From CAYHVK01 sp964360255 (GTDB lineage: Bacteria; Bdellovibrionota; Bdellovibrionia; Bdellovibrionales; UBA1609): 64,000 nucleotides of DNA. The notes beneath the pieces were generated by a model. That model searched no databases and was not told the origin of the DNA. It saw only the letters and a list, made by a program, of their open reading frames with translations. The DNA is taken from the NCBI GenBank assembly GCA_964360255.1, contig CAYHVK010000001.1, forward strand, positions 62,001 to 126,000. The letters are read 5' to 3'. Each line of letters opens with the position of its first letter. Position 1 is the first letter of the stretch. Below, piece by piece: positions 1-7,787 of the stretch. Made by a program: the position numbers and the translations under genes.

Positions 1-1
1 C

Positions 2-181
2 ACTTTCGGTATTGGCGAACAGCGTGAGGATATTTTTGAAATCAAATCGGAAAGGCTGATGGGCTATGGCCTTTCATTTACTTATCTCCAGCCCACGGTG
101 TGGTTTCCGCGCCTCACTTATGGGCTTCATTTCGCGCCTGCTAATGGCAAATCTACCTTCTTACTTTCTTTCGATATTTAG
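2..181 (+). CDS. C-terminal end of a probable outer-membrane protein (cut by window edge)
   Basis: The reading frame is open from base 2 to a TAG at 179-181 and gives about 59 residues. They alternate hydrophobic and polar positions (for example YGLSFTYLQPTVWFPRLTYG) and end in FLLSFDI. This pattern resembles the last strands of an outer-membrane beta-barrel or beta-rich envelope protein. The start lies outside the window, so the family cannot be named. It is followed 18 bases later by guaD on the same strand. Confidence 0.5.
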   Translation, partial: TFGIGEQREDIFEIKSERLMGYGLSFTYLQPTVWFPRLTYGLHFAPANGKSTFLLSFDI

Positions 182-199
182 CCATGCTTAAATAGCTTC

Positions 200-667
200 A
201 TGAATGAAAAGCACATGCGACGAGCGATTGCTCTGTCTAAAATAAATGTTGAATCTTTAAAGGGCGGCCCGTTCGGAGCTGTTGTTGTTAAAAATGGTAA
301 GGTCATTGGCGAAGGCACGAATCTAGTGACGACGAATAATGATCCGACGGCTCATGCTGAAGTTGAAGCTATTCGCCAGGCTTGTAAGAATTTAAAAACT
401 TTTGATTTGAGTGGGGCCGAAATTTATACCAGCTGTGAGCCTTGCCCAATGTGCCTGTCGGCCATCTACTGGGCCCGTATCGGCAAGATTTATTTCGCCA
501 ACACCCGCGAAGATGCAGCAGATATTCAATTTGACGACAATCACATTTATGAAGAAATTCCGAAGCCCTTAGATCAAAGACAGATTCCAGCCGAACAGGT
601 TCTCCACAACGAAGCCCAAGAAGTTTTCAAAATGTGGGAAAAATCGACATCCAAGATTCGTTACTGA
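200..667 (+). CDS. guaD: Guanine deaminase (cytidine-deaminase fold, GuaD type)
   Basis: Predicted to convert guanine to xanthine and ammonia in the cytoplasm. The 155 residues carry both zinc signatures of the family: HAE at His52-Glu54 (within DPTAHAEVEAIR) and PCPMC with Cys82 and Cys85. Length, the FDDNHIYEEI segment and the C-terminal region resemble the small Bacillus-type guanine deaminase rather than the tRNA adenosine deaminase TadA, which shares the zinc motifs. The gene converges on a xanthine dehydrogenase operon, which takes the next step and supports the substrate call. No strong ribosome binding site is visible before the ATG at 200. Confidence 0.85.
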   Translation: MNEKHMRRAIALSKINVESLKGGPFGAVVVKNGKVIGEGTNLVTTNNDPTAHAEVEAIRQACKNLKTFDLSGAEIYTSCEPCPMCLSAIYWARIGKIYFANTREDAADIQFDDNHIYEEIPKPLDQRQIPAEQVLHNEAQEVFKMWEKSTSKIRY

Positions 668-670
668 AGA

Positions 671-693
671 ATGAAGGTACGGGATACCTTCAT
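671..693. repeat. Perfect palindrome between guaD and xdhC, member of a dispersed family
   Basis: Nine-base arms ATGAAGGTA (671-679) and TACCTTCAT (685-693) enclose CGGGA. The inner 17 bases AAGGTACGGGATACCTT (674-690) recur exactly, on the other strand, at 46486-46502. A further GTACCTTCA at 694-702 can also pair with TGAAGGTAC at 672-680. It lies 3 bases after the guaD stop and 7 bases before the xdhC stop, so it could end or protect both transcripts. There is no T-run, so it is not a standard intrinsic terminator. Confidence 0.75.
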
Positions 694-699
694 GTACCT

Positions 700-1497
700 T
701 CAAGAGAGGCTAAATTTCTTGCCTTCGCGCCTAGCGAGAAGTTCACCACAAACGCTGACCGCAATTTCTGGTGGCGTATTATTGCCGATAGGTAGACCTA
801 ACGGACAAGATAGAAGGGAAAGAAGCTCGGCGCTCACACCCAACTCACTTAATTCTTTCTTAATCTTTGCGGCCTTAACATCAGAACCGATAACTCCAAT
901 GAGTGCTAGAGTTGGTGAACGGCCGAAGGCGGCTTTAAGAATGGGCAGATCTGTTGAATGACCCTGAGTCATGCTCAATAGAAACGTTCCCGCCGGAAGG
1001 GCCTCAACTTCATCGGCCATATTACTAGACAGCTTCTTTGTCATATTGGCAGAGCTCGGCAGACGCTCCAGCCACTCTTCGCGCGTATCGAAAATCGAAA
1101 CCTGACAAGACCAAGTTTGTAAAACTCGGCAAAGCTCTTGCGCGATATGCCCAGCACCGAAAATAGCCACGTGCCATTGGTTCGACAAACTCACATCGAA
1201 GAATAAAGTCACAGCTCCACCACATGACATGCCGATATCAGTTTGCAGATTCCATGTCTGAGCGTGTGGAGCCGTAGTGCTCGTCGTCGCGGTTTGAATT
1301 AAGTTCTGCGCGTAACGAATGCAATGGGCTTCGATCTTGCCGCCGCCAACTGTTCCCCAATAGAGACCTCGCTCAGTGACGAGCATCTTAGCGCCTTCAA
1401 CTTGCGGAGCACTTCCTTTAATCGCCGTAAGCGTGACAAGAATAAATGGAAGCTGCTTTTGATTGAGCTCTTGAATTTTATGAGCCAGCTGAATCAT
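700..1497 (-). CDS. xdhC: XdhC, xanthine dehydrogenase maturation factor
   Basis: XdhC binds molybdenum cofactor, promotes its sulfuration and delivers it to the large xanthine dehydrogenase subunit. The N-terminal XdhC/CoxI domain shows GSAPQ (about residues 27-31), GTVGGGKIE (about 48-56) and MSCGGAV (about 90). A C-terminal Rossmann-like part begins at VAIFGAGHIAQ (about residue 110). It is 265 residues, normal for the family. The start codon overlaps the end of xdhB by 4 bases, so translation is probably coupled and the two proteins made together. Confidence 0.88.
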   Translation of the reverse strand: MIQLAHKIQELNQKQLPFILVTLTAIKGSAPQVEGAKMLVTERGLYWGTVGGGKIEAHCIRYAQNLIQTATTSTTAPHAQTWNLQTDIGMSCGGAVTLFFDVSLSNQWHVAIFGAGHIAQELCRVLQTWSCQVSIFDTREEWLERLPSSANMTKKLSSNMADEVEALPAGTFLLSMTQGHSTDLPILKAAFGRSPTLALIGVIGSDVKAAKIKKELSELGVSAELLSLLSCPLGLPIGNNTPPEIAVSVCGELLARREGKKFSLS

Positions 1498-3869
1498 GGT
1501 TGTTTCTCCAGACTCATGCGGTATTCGCGATCATTCAGTAGCATCAAAAGCTGCTCTTGCGTCGCTGGGAGTTTTAAATTGATGCGTTTGTCTTTCACAG
1601 CATAAAGCGCATTCTTCGCCGCTGCCCAAACCGAGATACCAAGAAGTAAAGGTGGCTCGCCCACAGCTTTACTGCCTTTCACATTTCTAATATTTTGTGG
1701 ATTATCTATGAGACGACAATTAAAACGGCGCGGGATATCATGCACGCTTGGAATTTTGTAAGTGCTTGGTGAATTTGAAACTAAGCGGCCTTCTTTATAA
1801 AAAAGATTTTCAGTTGTGACCCAACCCATGCCCTGCACAAAGCCGCCCGTCACTTGGCCGATGTCGATGCCTTCATTAATTGGACGACCGAGATCCATTA
1901 AAAGTTCAGTGCGAAGAACTTTAAGTTCTCCAGTTAGACGATCAATTGAAACTTCTGAGGCTGCCACTCCGTTAGTGAAGTAAAAGAACGGATGGCCTTG
2001 GCCTGTTTCTTTATTAAAATAGATTCCTGGATATTTGTAAAAGCCCTGTGATGTGAGTGGCACACGATTCACATAAGCTTCGATCAGAAGATCTTTAAAT
2101 GAAATTTTCTCTTTGGGCTTAGATTTTAGAAATACAAAACCATCTTCAAATACTACTTCACCTGAGCGTGCGATGAGCTTCTCGTCAGCCACATCGATTT
2201 CTTCAGCAGTACCGGCACCAGCAACGGGCTTACCACGAAGCTTCTCAGAGCGAGACAAAACTCCTACAGCTAGAGCAGCAAGACCTTGCTTGATCGTCTC
2301 ACTAGCATTGAGGGCCGCCGCGCAGTTAATATCGGCGCCACTTGAGGCTGCCGTTGGTGATGTGTTGGGATTTTTCTCGGTCGAAGTCGACATGACACGC
2401 ACATCATCAAGGGGAATTGAAAAGCAGCCCGCGACAATCTGTGCAATTTTCGTATTCACGCCCTGGCCCATCTCTGTAGCGCCTGTAGACACCTGTAGCG
2501 TGCCGTCGGTGTGAATATTCACCAGTGCATTACCTTGATTCAAAAAGCGCGTGGTGAACGAAATACCGAACTTCACCGCAGTCGCAGCTAGACCTCGAAT
2601 GGTCGAGTGATTCTGTTTATTGTGTTCGTCGATCTCACGGCGCCACTTGGTGTATTCAGTATCCATCTCAAGCTTTCTAAATAGATCAGGCAAAACATCA
2701 TCATCAATCTCTTGCCCATAAGGCGTCGTCTGCCCTTTGCGATAAACATTGCGCTGACGAATAAATAATGAGTCAGTGCCGAGCTCGCGCGCTATATCTT
2801 CAATAATATTCTCAATGGTCACAACACCTTTAGGCCCACCGAATCCGCGAAAAGCAGTATTAGGCGCCGTATTAGTTTTGCAAACCTGACCCGTCACCGA
2901 AAAGTTTGGAATATAATAAGCGTTATCTAGGTGGAGCATAGCGCGCTCCATGATCGATGTTGATAAGTCAGCATAAGCCCCACCATCCGAGTAGAGCTCA
3001 GCTTTTAAAGCGAGGATACGACCCTCAATATCAAAACCAGCTTCGTAAATATTATGAAACGGATTTCTTTTACCCGTCATAATCATATCGTCGTCTTTAG
3101 TGAGAACTAATCGCGCTGGTCGCTTTAAATTATGCGCCACTAAAGCGGCGTAAGCAGCAAAAGGTGCGGCTTGAGATTCTTTGCCGCCAAAAGCTCCGCC
3201 CATTCTTTTTACGACGCAAACAACTTGGTGATATTTTAATCCAAGAGCGTGAGCAACCAAATGCTGAACTTCAGTGGGATGCTGTGAAGAGGCGTGAATC
3301 TCGAGCTGATCATCTTCTTTTGGATAAGCAATGCAAGCTTGCGATTCGAGATAAAAATGATCTTGGCCAGCGATATCAATAACACCTTTAAGTTTGTAAG
3401 GTGCCTCTTTCAAAGCCTTATCCACGTCTCCCCGTTTAATACCGCGAAGTGGACCAATGAATTCTTTATTCTTAATAGCATCTTCAATACTGAGCGTGGG
3501 TTTTAATTTATCAAATTCAATAATAATGGCTTTTTTCGCAGCGTGAAGAGCCGCGCGAGTTTCGGCGGCGATCACGGCAATGGCCTCACCTACAAACTCA
3601 ACTTGCTTCTCAGCTAAAAACGGCTGATCTGGAATGATTGTGCCCCATTTATTATGGCGCAGATCTTTCGCTGTATAAATAGCTACAACACCCGGCAAAG
3701 CGAGAGCCTTGCTGAGATCCAGTTTTTTAATCTTAGCTTTTGCAATAGGACTGTAGAAAATATCAACGTGAACTTCACCTTGCAAGAAAGGGCGATCGTC
3801 GATGTATTCAGCCGTGCCAGCCACATAAGCCCGTGAAGAATCATGAATGTGCGATGACGGCTTCTTCAT
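1494..3869 (-). CDS. xdhB: Xanthine dehydrogenase, molybdopterin-binding subunit
   Basis: This is the large catalytic subunit that oxidises hypoxanthine and xanthine at the molybdenum centre. The 791 residues show the family signatures in order: RMGGAFGGKE (about 222), TAFRGFGGPKG (about 342), EMGQGVNTK (about 465) and GEPPLLLG near the C-terminus. In that last motif Glu738 corresponds to the catalytic glutamate of xanthine dehydrogenases. The motif set fits xanthine dehydrogenase better than CO dehydrogenase or aldehyde oxidoreductase, and the guanine deaminase next door agrees. It overlaps xdhA upstream and xdhC downstream by 4 bases each. Confidence 0.9.
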   Translation of the reverse strand: MKKPSSHIHDSSRAYVAGTAEYIDDRPFLQGEVHVDIFYSPIAKAKIKKLDLSKALALPGVVAIYTAKDLRHNKWGTIIPDQPFLAEKQVEFVGEAIAVIAAETRAALHAAKKAIIIEFDKLKPTLSIEDAIKNKEFIGPLRGIKRGDVDKALKEAPYKLKGVIDIAGQDHFYLESQACIAYPKEDDQLEIHASSQHPTEVQHLVAHALGLKYHQVVCVVKRMGGAFGGKESQAAPFAAYAALVAHNLKRPARLVLTKDDDMIMTGKRNPFHNIYEAGFDIEGRILALKAELYSDGGAYADLSTSIMERAMLHLDNAYYIPNFSVTGQVCKTNTAPNTAFRGFGGPKGVVTIENIIEDIARELGTDSLFIRQRNVYRKGQTTPYGQEIDDDVLPDLFRKLEMDTEYTKWRREIDEHNKQNHSTIRGLAATAVKFGISFTTRFLNQGNALVNIHTDGTLQVSTGATEMGQGVNTKIAQIVAGCFSIPLDDVRVMSTSTEKNPNTSPTAASSGADINCAAALNASETIKQGLAALAVGVLSRSEKLRGKPVAGAGTAEEIDVADEKLIARSGEVVFEDGFVFLKSKPKEKISFKDLLIEAYVNRVPLTSQGFYKYPGIYFNKETGQGHPFFYFTNGVAASEVSIDRLTGELKVLRTELLMDLGRPINEGIDIGQVTGGFVQGMGWVTTENLFYKEGRLVSNSPSTYKIPSVHDIPRRFNCRLIDNPQNIRNVKGSKAVGEPPLLLGISVWAAAKNALYAVKDKRINLKLPATQEQLLMLLNDREYRMSLEKQP

Positions 3870-5359
3870 GAATTGGCCCTACCTAAAAAATCCTTGAGGT
3901 GCTCGCGACTGAATTTTTCAAAGAGAGCCTCAGCTAATAACTCGCGATACTCTTGGGTGCCGCGGGCATCTGACATCGGCTTAATATTTTTACCGATTAA
4001 CTTCTTAGTATCTGAAACAAACTGAGCGTCGACTTTTTTTCCGATAATCTTTTCTTCGACAGCTTTCAAACGCAAAGGCACGGCGGCGACTCCGCCAAAG
4101 GCAATCTTGGCTGATTCTACTTTACCTTTTTTATCCACTTTCAAAAGAAAGCTCGCGTTCACCGCTGAAATATCAAGATCACGCCTTTGCGAAACTTTAT
4201 AAATCCCAGAAATGTTTTCTGTCGGAATGGGAATCAAAAGAGCGGTGATGAACTCACCCTCTTTAAGATCTAACTCTTTATAGCCTTTAAAAAATTTCGT
4301 AATGGCGATCTGGCGAGACCCCTTCGGCCCAACAACTTCGATTTCGGTATCTACCGCCATCAAATAAGCGGTGGTGTCCGCAATAGGTGAACCATTAGCT
4401 AAATTACCAACTAACGTCGCTGTATTTTTAATTTGTGGAGAAGCGAAGATACTCAAGAACTTTCCGAAGGCTGGCAAATGTTTTTCTGCCACAGCCCCCA
4501 CTTGATCAAGAGTGACTCGAGCTCCGATACGAATTACATTTTTCTTCACAGCGATTTCATAGAGCTCAGAAATTAAATGGAGACTGAGGCGCTTAGCTCC
4601 CGGATCTTTGCCTTTATTGATTTGCACGCCAATATCAGTTGAGCCTGAAAAAATACGAGCTTTAGGGTTTTTCTTTTTATAAGCCACAGCCTCTTTAAGA
4701 GTCACAGGCGCAGACAATTCTAGCTCAGTTGTCTCTACAGCTAAACTCTCTGAGGTCAGCTCTTTCAACTGAGTCGTTTCTTTTTTCAGCGGATACATTT
4801 TCTGAATGAGAACAATTTTCTTTTGATCGACATTCTGAGCGGCTTCGATAATAGGCTGGTAACCGGTACAGCGGCAGAGATTGCCAGTAAGATAATTTTT
4901 TACAGTTTGATCACTTGGCGCTTCAGCTTTTTTACCCGCACAAATACGCTGCTCGTACATATTCGTAATCGACATGACAAAACCAGGAGTGCAAAAGCCG
5001 CATTGGCCACCAAAGTTTCGCACCATTGAATCTTGAATTTCATTGAGCTGAGTTTTCTGCTCAGCATCTTTTTGCGCCAACCCTTCAACCGTCACAATAT
5101 GACAGCCGTCGGCCGAGAAGGTCGGGAAAATACAAGAATTGAGTGAGCGATAATGCAAATCAGAAGATGAGCCGGCTTGCGGTGTCACGCGAGCGAGCAT
5201 AATTGTGCACGCTCCGCAATCGCCTTCAGCACAAACCACTTTCGTGCCAGTTTTACGAAGTTGATAACGAAGAGTATCACTCAGTGGGGCAAAAACTGCT
5301 TCACCGCTCAGCTCGACGAATTCTCCGTTAACTGTGAAGTGAATAGTTTTACGCAGCAT
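3866..5359 (-). CDS. xdhA: Xanthine dehydrogenase, iron-sulfur/FAD subunit
   Basis: This subunit carries electrons from the molybdenum site through two [2Fe-2S] clusters to FAD. The plant-type ferredoxin motif is CAEGDCGAC (Cys43, Cys48, Cys51). The second cluster domain has QCGFCTPG and LCRCTGYQP (about residues 120-170). The FAD domain follows, with IFSGSTDIGV (about 235) and LVGNLANGSPIADT (about 315). Iron-sulfur and FAD domains are fused in one 497-residue chain, the arrangement of Pseudomonas/Rhodobacter-type XdhA. The start overlaps the stop of the upstream transporter gene by one base (TGATG). Confidence 0.9.
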   Translation of the reverse strand: MLRKTIHFTVNGEFVELSGEAVFAPLSDTLRYQLRKTGTKVVCAEGDCGACTIMLARVTPQAGSSSDLHYRSLNSCIFPTFSADGCHIVTVEGLAQKDAEQKTQLNEIQDSMVRNFGGQCGFCTPGFVMSITNMYEQRICAGKKAEAPSDQTVKNYLTGNLCRCTGYQPIIEAAQNVDQKKIVLIQKMYPLKKETTQLKELTSESLAVETTELELSAPVTLKEAVAYKKKNPKARIFSGSTDIGVQINKGKDPGAKRLSLHLISELYEIAVKKNVIRIGARVTLDQVGAVAEKHLPAFGKFLSIFASPQIKNTATLVGNLANGSPIADTTAYLMAVDTEIEVVGPKGSRQIAITKFFKGYKELDLKEGEFITALLIPIPTENISGIYKVSQRRDLDISAVNASFLLKVDKKGKVESAKIAFGGVAAVPLRLKAVEEKIIGKKVDAQFVSDTKKLIGKNIKPMSDARGTQEYRELLAEALFEKFSREHLKDFLGRANS

Positions 5360-5805
5360 CAGTTCTTCCAGTTCACGATAAGCAAACCGACAATCGCTAA
5401 CGAAGCCCCGACAAGTCGTTTGGGCTCAAATGGCATTTGTTCGACAAAAACGTCCCACAATAAACTGCAAATCATTTGTCCCACAACGATACCAAGAAAA
5501 ACACCTGAGGCACCAAGCTTCGGTAAGAGCGTAGGAATTCCCGCGACCAACACTATGCCGCAAAGTCCGGGAATAATGACCCACCACTTGAGCTCAGATG
5601 GGTTCCACTTCGGTACAAATGATTCAGAAAAAAATTGTGGAGCATAACGAGTCGCGAGCCAAATTAATACGAGGACGAAAAACATCAGTACAGTGTTCAA
5701 TAAGGTCGCACCCAATAAACCGGCACTCTTAGAGATCTGACGGTTGAGTCCCGCTTGTAAAACGGCGACGCCACCAATAAGAAAAGACGCAAACCAATAA
5801 ATCAT
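5359..5805 (-). CDS. Small YdcZ-type (DUF606) DMT membrane transporter
   Basis: The 148 residues form about five hydrophobic helices. The opening MIYWFASFLIGGVAVLQAG and the following LNRQISKSAGLLGATLLNT match the DMT_YdcZ family, whose members act alone or in pairs as small transporters. It is the first gene of the xdhABC operon and overlaps xdhA by one base. An import or export role for a purine or related metabolite is therefore a reasonable inference, but the substrate is unknown. There is no clear Shine-Dalgarno before the ATG. Confidence 0.75.
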   Translation of the reverse strand: MIYWFASFLIGGVAVLQAGLNRQISKSAGLLGATLLNTVLMFFVLVLIWLATRYAPQFFSESFVPKWNPSELKWWVIIPGLCGIVLVAGIPTLLPKLGASGVFLGIVVGQMICSLLWDVFVEQMPFEPKRLVGASLAIVGLLIVNWKN

Positions 5806-5880
5806 GGTTGTAACGTACCCGGTAGGCTCTTGCTTCGCAAACTTTTTTCAGACTCAAGGGATTGTCCGCGTGCGCGCGGC

Positions 5881-5919
5881 AGAAAAGAAAAAACCCTGGG
5901 GTGTGTGGGATCCCCAGGG
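5881..5919 (-). terminator. Intrinsic terminator, minus strand
   Basis: An eight-base perfect stem, CCCTGGGG (5894-5901) with CCCCAGGG (5912-5919), is followed on the minus strand by TTTTTTCTTTTCT (5893-5881). It would stop transcription coming from flagellin 1 before it enters the xdh operon. Confidence 0.8.
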
Positions 5920-6101
5920 CGGGCTCAAGAGAGCATTGTGTGTGGGCTGCTCCCTTAAATTATTAGATACAAAACAAATCGATCAGGCGGGCGCTGTTCG
6001 GATGGAGCCAAAAACTCCATTATCCGAGTTCATTCAAAGTTGTCGTAACAAATACCAACCGTTTCGAATAATTCGCAGTTAGAGCATCTTCTTGCGTGAG
6101 C

Positions 6102-6149
6102 AAAAAAACTTATCTGACTGAGGACTCAGGGTGGCGCCAAGCACCACCC
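6102..6149 (-). terminator. Possible first terminator of flagellin 1
   Basis: On the minus strand, just after the flagellin stop, GGGTGG/CCACCC (6144-6149 with 6129-6134) forms a GC-rich hairpin. A small CTGAG/CTCAG hairpin (6118-6129) follows, then seven T (6108-6102). The T-run is not directly adjacent to the stem, so efficiency is uncertain. The clear terminator is the one at 5881-5919. Confidence 0.4.
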
Positions 6150-6169
6150 CAAGAGAAGTTGTAATTTTA

Positions 6170-7000
6170 TTAACCGATGAGTTTAAGAGCAGCCATACCG
6201 TTTTGGTTAGCCTGCGCAAGAACGTTAATCGAAGCCTGTTGTAGAATCGATGAAGACGCAGCTTCAGCAGATTCGAAGGCGATGTCAGCATCAGCGATAC
6301 GTGACATAGCGGCCGATAAGTTCTCAAATTGAATCTCAGTGTTTGAGTTCGTCATTTGTAATCGAGATTGAACCGCACCGAAGTCAGCGCGCATTTTACC
6401 GATGTGCACGAGAGCTTCATCAACCGCGCCCAATGTATCGCGAGCACCGGACTTGTCTGATACGCTGATTCCATCGATACCAAGGGTAGATGTTGTCGCG
6501 TCAGCTGATACGTTAGCTCTCACTACGTTCTCGTCGCCACCGAATGGGCCCACGTGGAACTCAAGTTCTTCGCTGTCTTCACCATTCAACAACACTTTGT
6601 TACCGAAGCGAGTTGACTGTGCAATACGCTCAGATTCTTCAACGAGTTGTTGTGCTTCTAGATCTAGGAACTCACGTTCTACTTCTGAAACTGTGTCAGA
6701 TGCAGCCTGAACTCCCAATTCTCTTAATCGAATCAAAATATTTGAAATTTCATTTAAACCACCCTCAGAGACCTGAATCACTGATTGTGCGTTCAAGGCG
6801 TTTTGTTTCGCCATTTTTAGACCGCCAACTTGACCGCGGATGTTTTCACTGATCGCGAGACCAGCGGCATCATCTGCAGCAGCGACGATTCTCTTACCTG
6901 AAGACATCGCAGTTTGTGCGTGCTCTAAACGTCTTTGGTTCTTGTATAACTGTCTTTGTGCAGTTATCGATCCCACGTTTGTTGATATTCTTAAGCCCAT
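6170..7000 (-). CDS. fliC: Flagellin (filament protein), first copy
   Basis: Structural subunit of the flagellar filament, exported by the flagellar type III system. The 276 residues hold only the conserved D0/D1 ends: N-terminal MGLRISTNVGSITAQRQLYK with SSGKRIVAAADDAAGLAISE, and C-terminal IADADIAFESAEAASSSILQ with ending AALKLIG. No variable outer domains are present. I place the start at ATG 7000 because GGAGGG lies 7-8 bases before it; the longer frame from TTG 7015 would contain that ribosome binding site. A sigma-28 promoter lies about 240 bases upstream, and the leader carries GGA motifs that CsrA could bind. Confidence 0.95.
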   Translation of the reverse strand: MGLRISTNVGSITAQRQLYKNQRRLEHAQTAMSSGKRIVAAADDAAGLAISENIRGQVGGLKMAKQNALNAQSVIQVSEGGLNEISNILIRLRELGVQAASDTVSEVEREFLDLEAQQLVEESERIAQSTRFGNKVLLNGEDSEELEFHVGPFGGDENVVRANVSADATTSTLGIDGISVSDKSGARDTLGAVDEALVHIGKMRADFGAVQSRLQMTNSNTEIQFENLSAAMSRIADADIAFESAEAASSSILQQASINVLAQANQNGMAALKLIG

Positions 7001-7237
7001 AGTATAGCCCTCCAACGGACTGACTCAGCATGCTTGCTGTTAATAACGCGCTCATCCCACTCGACTCCGCCCCATGCGGATTCGTAAATGTTCGCGAGCA
7101 TCTTGCTATGTTTTTGTGTTGGAGAGTGCCTGAAGGACAAAGGCGGTGACTGCCACCCTAGTTATCAAGCTTCTTGGAAAGATCTATTTCAGTGACTGCC
7201 GAAATGAATCTTCTTTAGAAGTGCTCCAACGTGTTCA
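7001..7237 (-). promoter_or_regulatory. Long 5' leader of flagellin 1 mRNA with GGA motifs
   Basis: From the predicted sigma-28 start site to the ATG the leader is about 237 bases. On the minus strand GGA occurs in the Shine-Dalgarno (7013-7011), in GGGATGA around 7055-7057, in GCGGAG (7068-7066) and in TTGGAG (7227-7225). GGA within or near the ribosome binding site is the hallmark of CsrA-repressed mRNAs, and csrA and fliW are in this window. GTTGGAG near 7120 can pair with CTCCAAC at 7224-7230, closing most of the leader into one large fold. Confidence 0.45.
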
Positions 7238-7243
7238 TAAAAC

Positions 7244-7270
7244 TTATCGACGAAGGTCCAGTTTCCTTTA
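7244..7270 (-). promoter_or_regulatory. Sigma-28 (FliA) promoter of flagellin 1
   Basis: On the minus strand TAAAGGAA (7270-7263), 11 bases, then GTCGATAA (7251-7244). The sigma-28 consensus is TAAAGTTT-N11-GCCGATAA, so the -10 matches at 7 of 8 positions and the spacing is exact. The same -10 and spacing occur before flagellin 2. Confidence 0.85.
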
Positions 7271-7379
7271 GGCCTTAGGTCTAGTTATTTTTAACGCGGC
7301 ACATCTTGTCTATGAAAATGCTGATGATTTTATCTTAAAATTATTTCATGACTCTATGAGTCATTCAGGCCTAAGGTCT
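7270..7379. repeat. Pair of 13-bp quasi-palindromes upstream of the flagellin 1 promoter
   Basis: AGGCCTTAGGTCT (7270-7282) and AGGCCTAAGGTCT (7367-7379) differ at one base, and each is itself an imperfect palindrome. The first touches the -35 element. Between them lies a perfect hairpin, ATGACTC-TAT-GAGTCAT (7348-7364). They could be paired operator sites, or on the minus strand a terminator-like fold for the operon that ends near 7403. Confidence 0.6.
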
Positions 7380-7402
7380 GGGCGCAGGGGCGTTGTCAGA
7401 AC

Positions 7403-7654
7403 TTAATTGAGTGAATGCAAGCTAAAAAAAGACTGAAAAGCGCGCCATCGAGCCTTTAATGTATTAGTTCCGAAGTTAATATACATAATCAGATCATTCT
7501 CGATAGCGCTGCCATTCGTGTGCTTTTGCAATCTATAAAAGCCCATATCGACTAAAAGCAAATGGCCACTCACCGGGTCGACAGTGGCATCGATGTCGCC
7601 AGCATGTATATTAAGTGCATTTAAAATATAAGGTTTGCGGATTTTTAATATCAC
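7403..7654 (-). pseudogene. Out-of-frame continuation of the small secreted protein gene 7611-7787
   Basis: An open frame of about 80 residues overlaps the 3' part of the 58-residue signal-peptide gene, shifted by +1. Its translation (GDIDATVDPVSGHLLLVDMG, then FYRLQKHTNGSAIENDLI) looks like ordinary protein, but it has no ribosome binding site or plausible start of its own. The simplest reading is a single secreted protein of about 125-130 residues broken by one base near the A-run at 7643-7650 or the TTTTAAA at 7619-7625. A sequencing error, a real pseudogene or programmed frameshifting would all give this picture. Confidence 0.4.
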
Positions 7655-7787
7655 TCAATAAACTCTCTCTTATCACTTCTAGTCGAGAGCTTCTTTCGAG
7701 TAATAGCTCTTCACAAATCACCTCATGAGATGCAAACACCGATTGAACTGAGAGCAGAATAGAAATGCTAAGGAGTACGAACTTCAT
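7611..7787 (-). CDS. Small secreted protein, possibly truncated by a frameshift
   Basis: ATG at 7787 overlaps the stop of the upstream gene by 4 bases (ATGA), so this frame is very probably translated. It gives 58 residues: a clear signal peptide MKFVLLSISILLSVQSVFA, then a charged segment with two cysteines, ending FKCT at the TAA 7613-7611. The protein-like sequence then continues in another frame (7403-7654 entry). Third gene of a minus-strand operon that starts at 9683. Function unknown. Confidence 0.55.
   Translation of the reverse strand: MKFVLLSISILLSVQSVFASHEVICEELLLERSSRLEVIRESLLSDIKNPQTLYFKCT

Larger units (their letters stand above)
5806..6169. other. Intergenic region between the xdh operon and flagellin 1
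   Basis: This 364-base stretch holds no credible gene. An open frame at 5804-6082 on the plus strand has low-complexity, Arg/Lys-rich translation and no ribosome binding site, and it runs through a terminator hairpin. The region contains two minus-strand terminator candidates (separate entries) and should contain the promoter for the xdh operon close to 5806-5880. I do not see a convincing -35/-10 pair there. Confidence 0.6.

Noticed and set aside
5804..6082. Plus-strand ORF of 92 residues
   Set aside because: No ribosome binding site, composition unlike the neighbours, and it runs through a clear minus-strand terminator.
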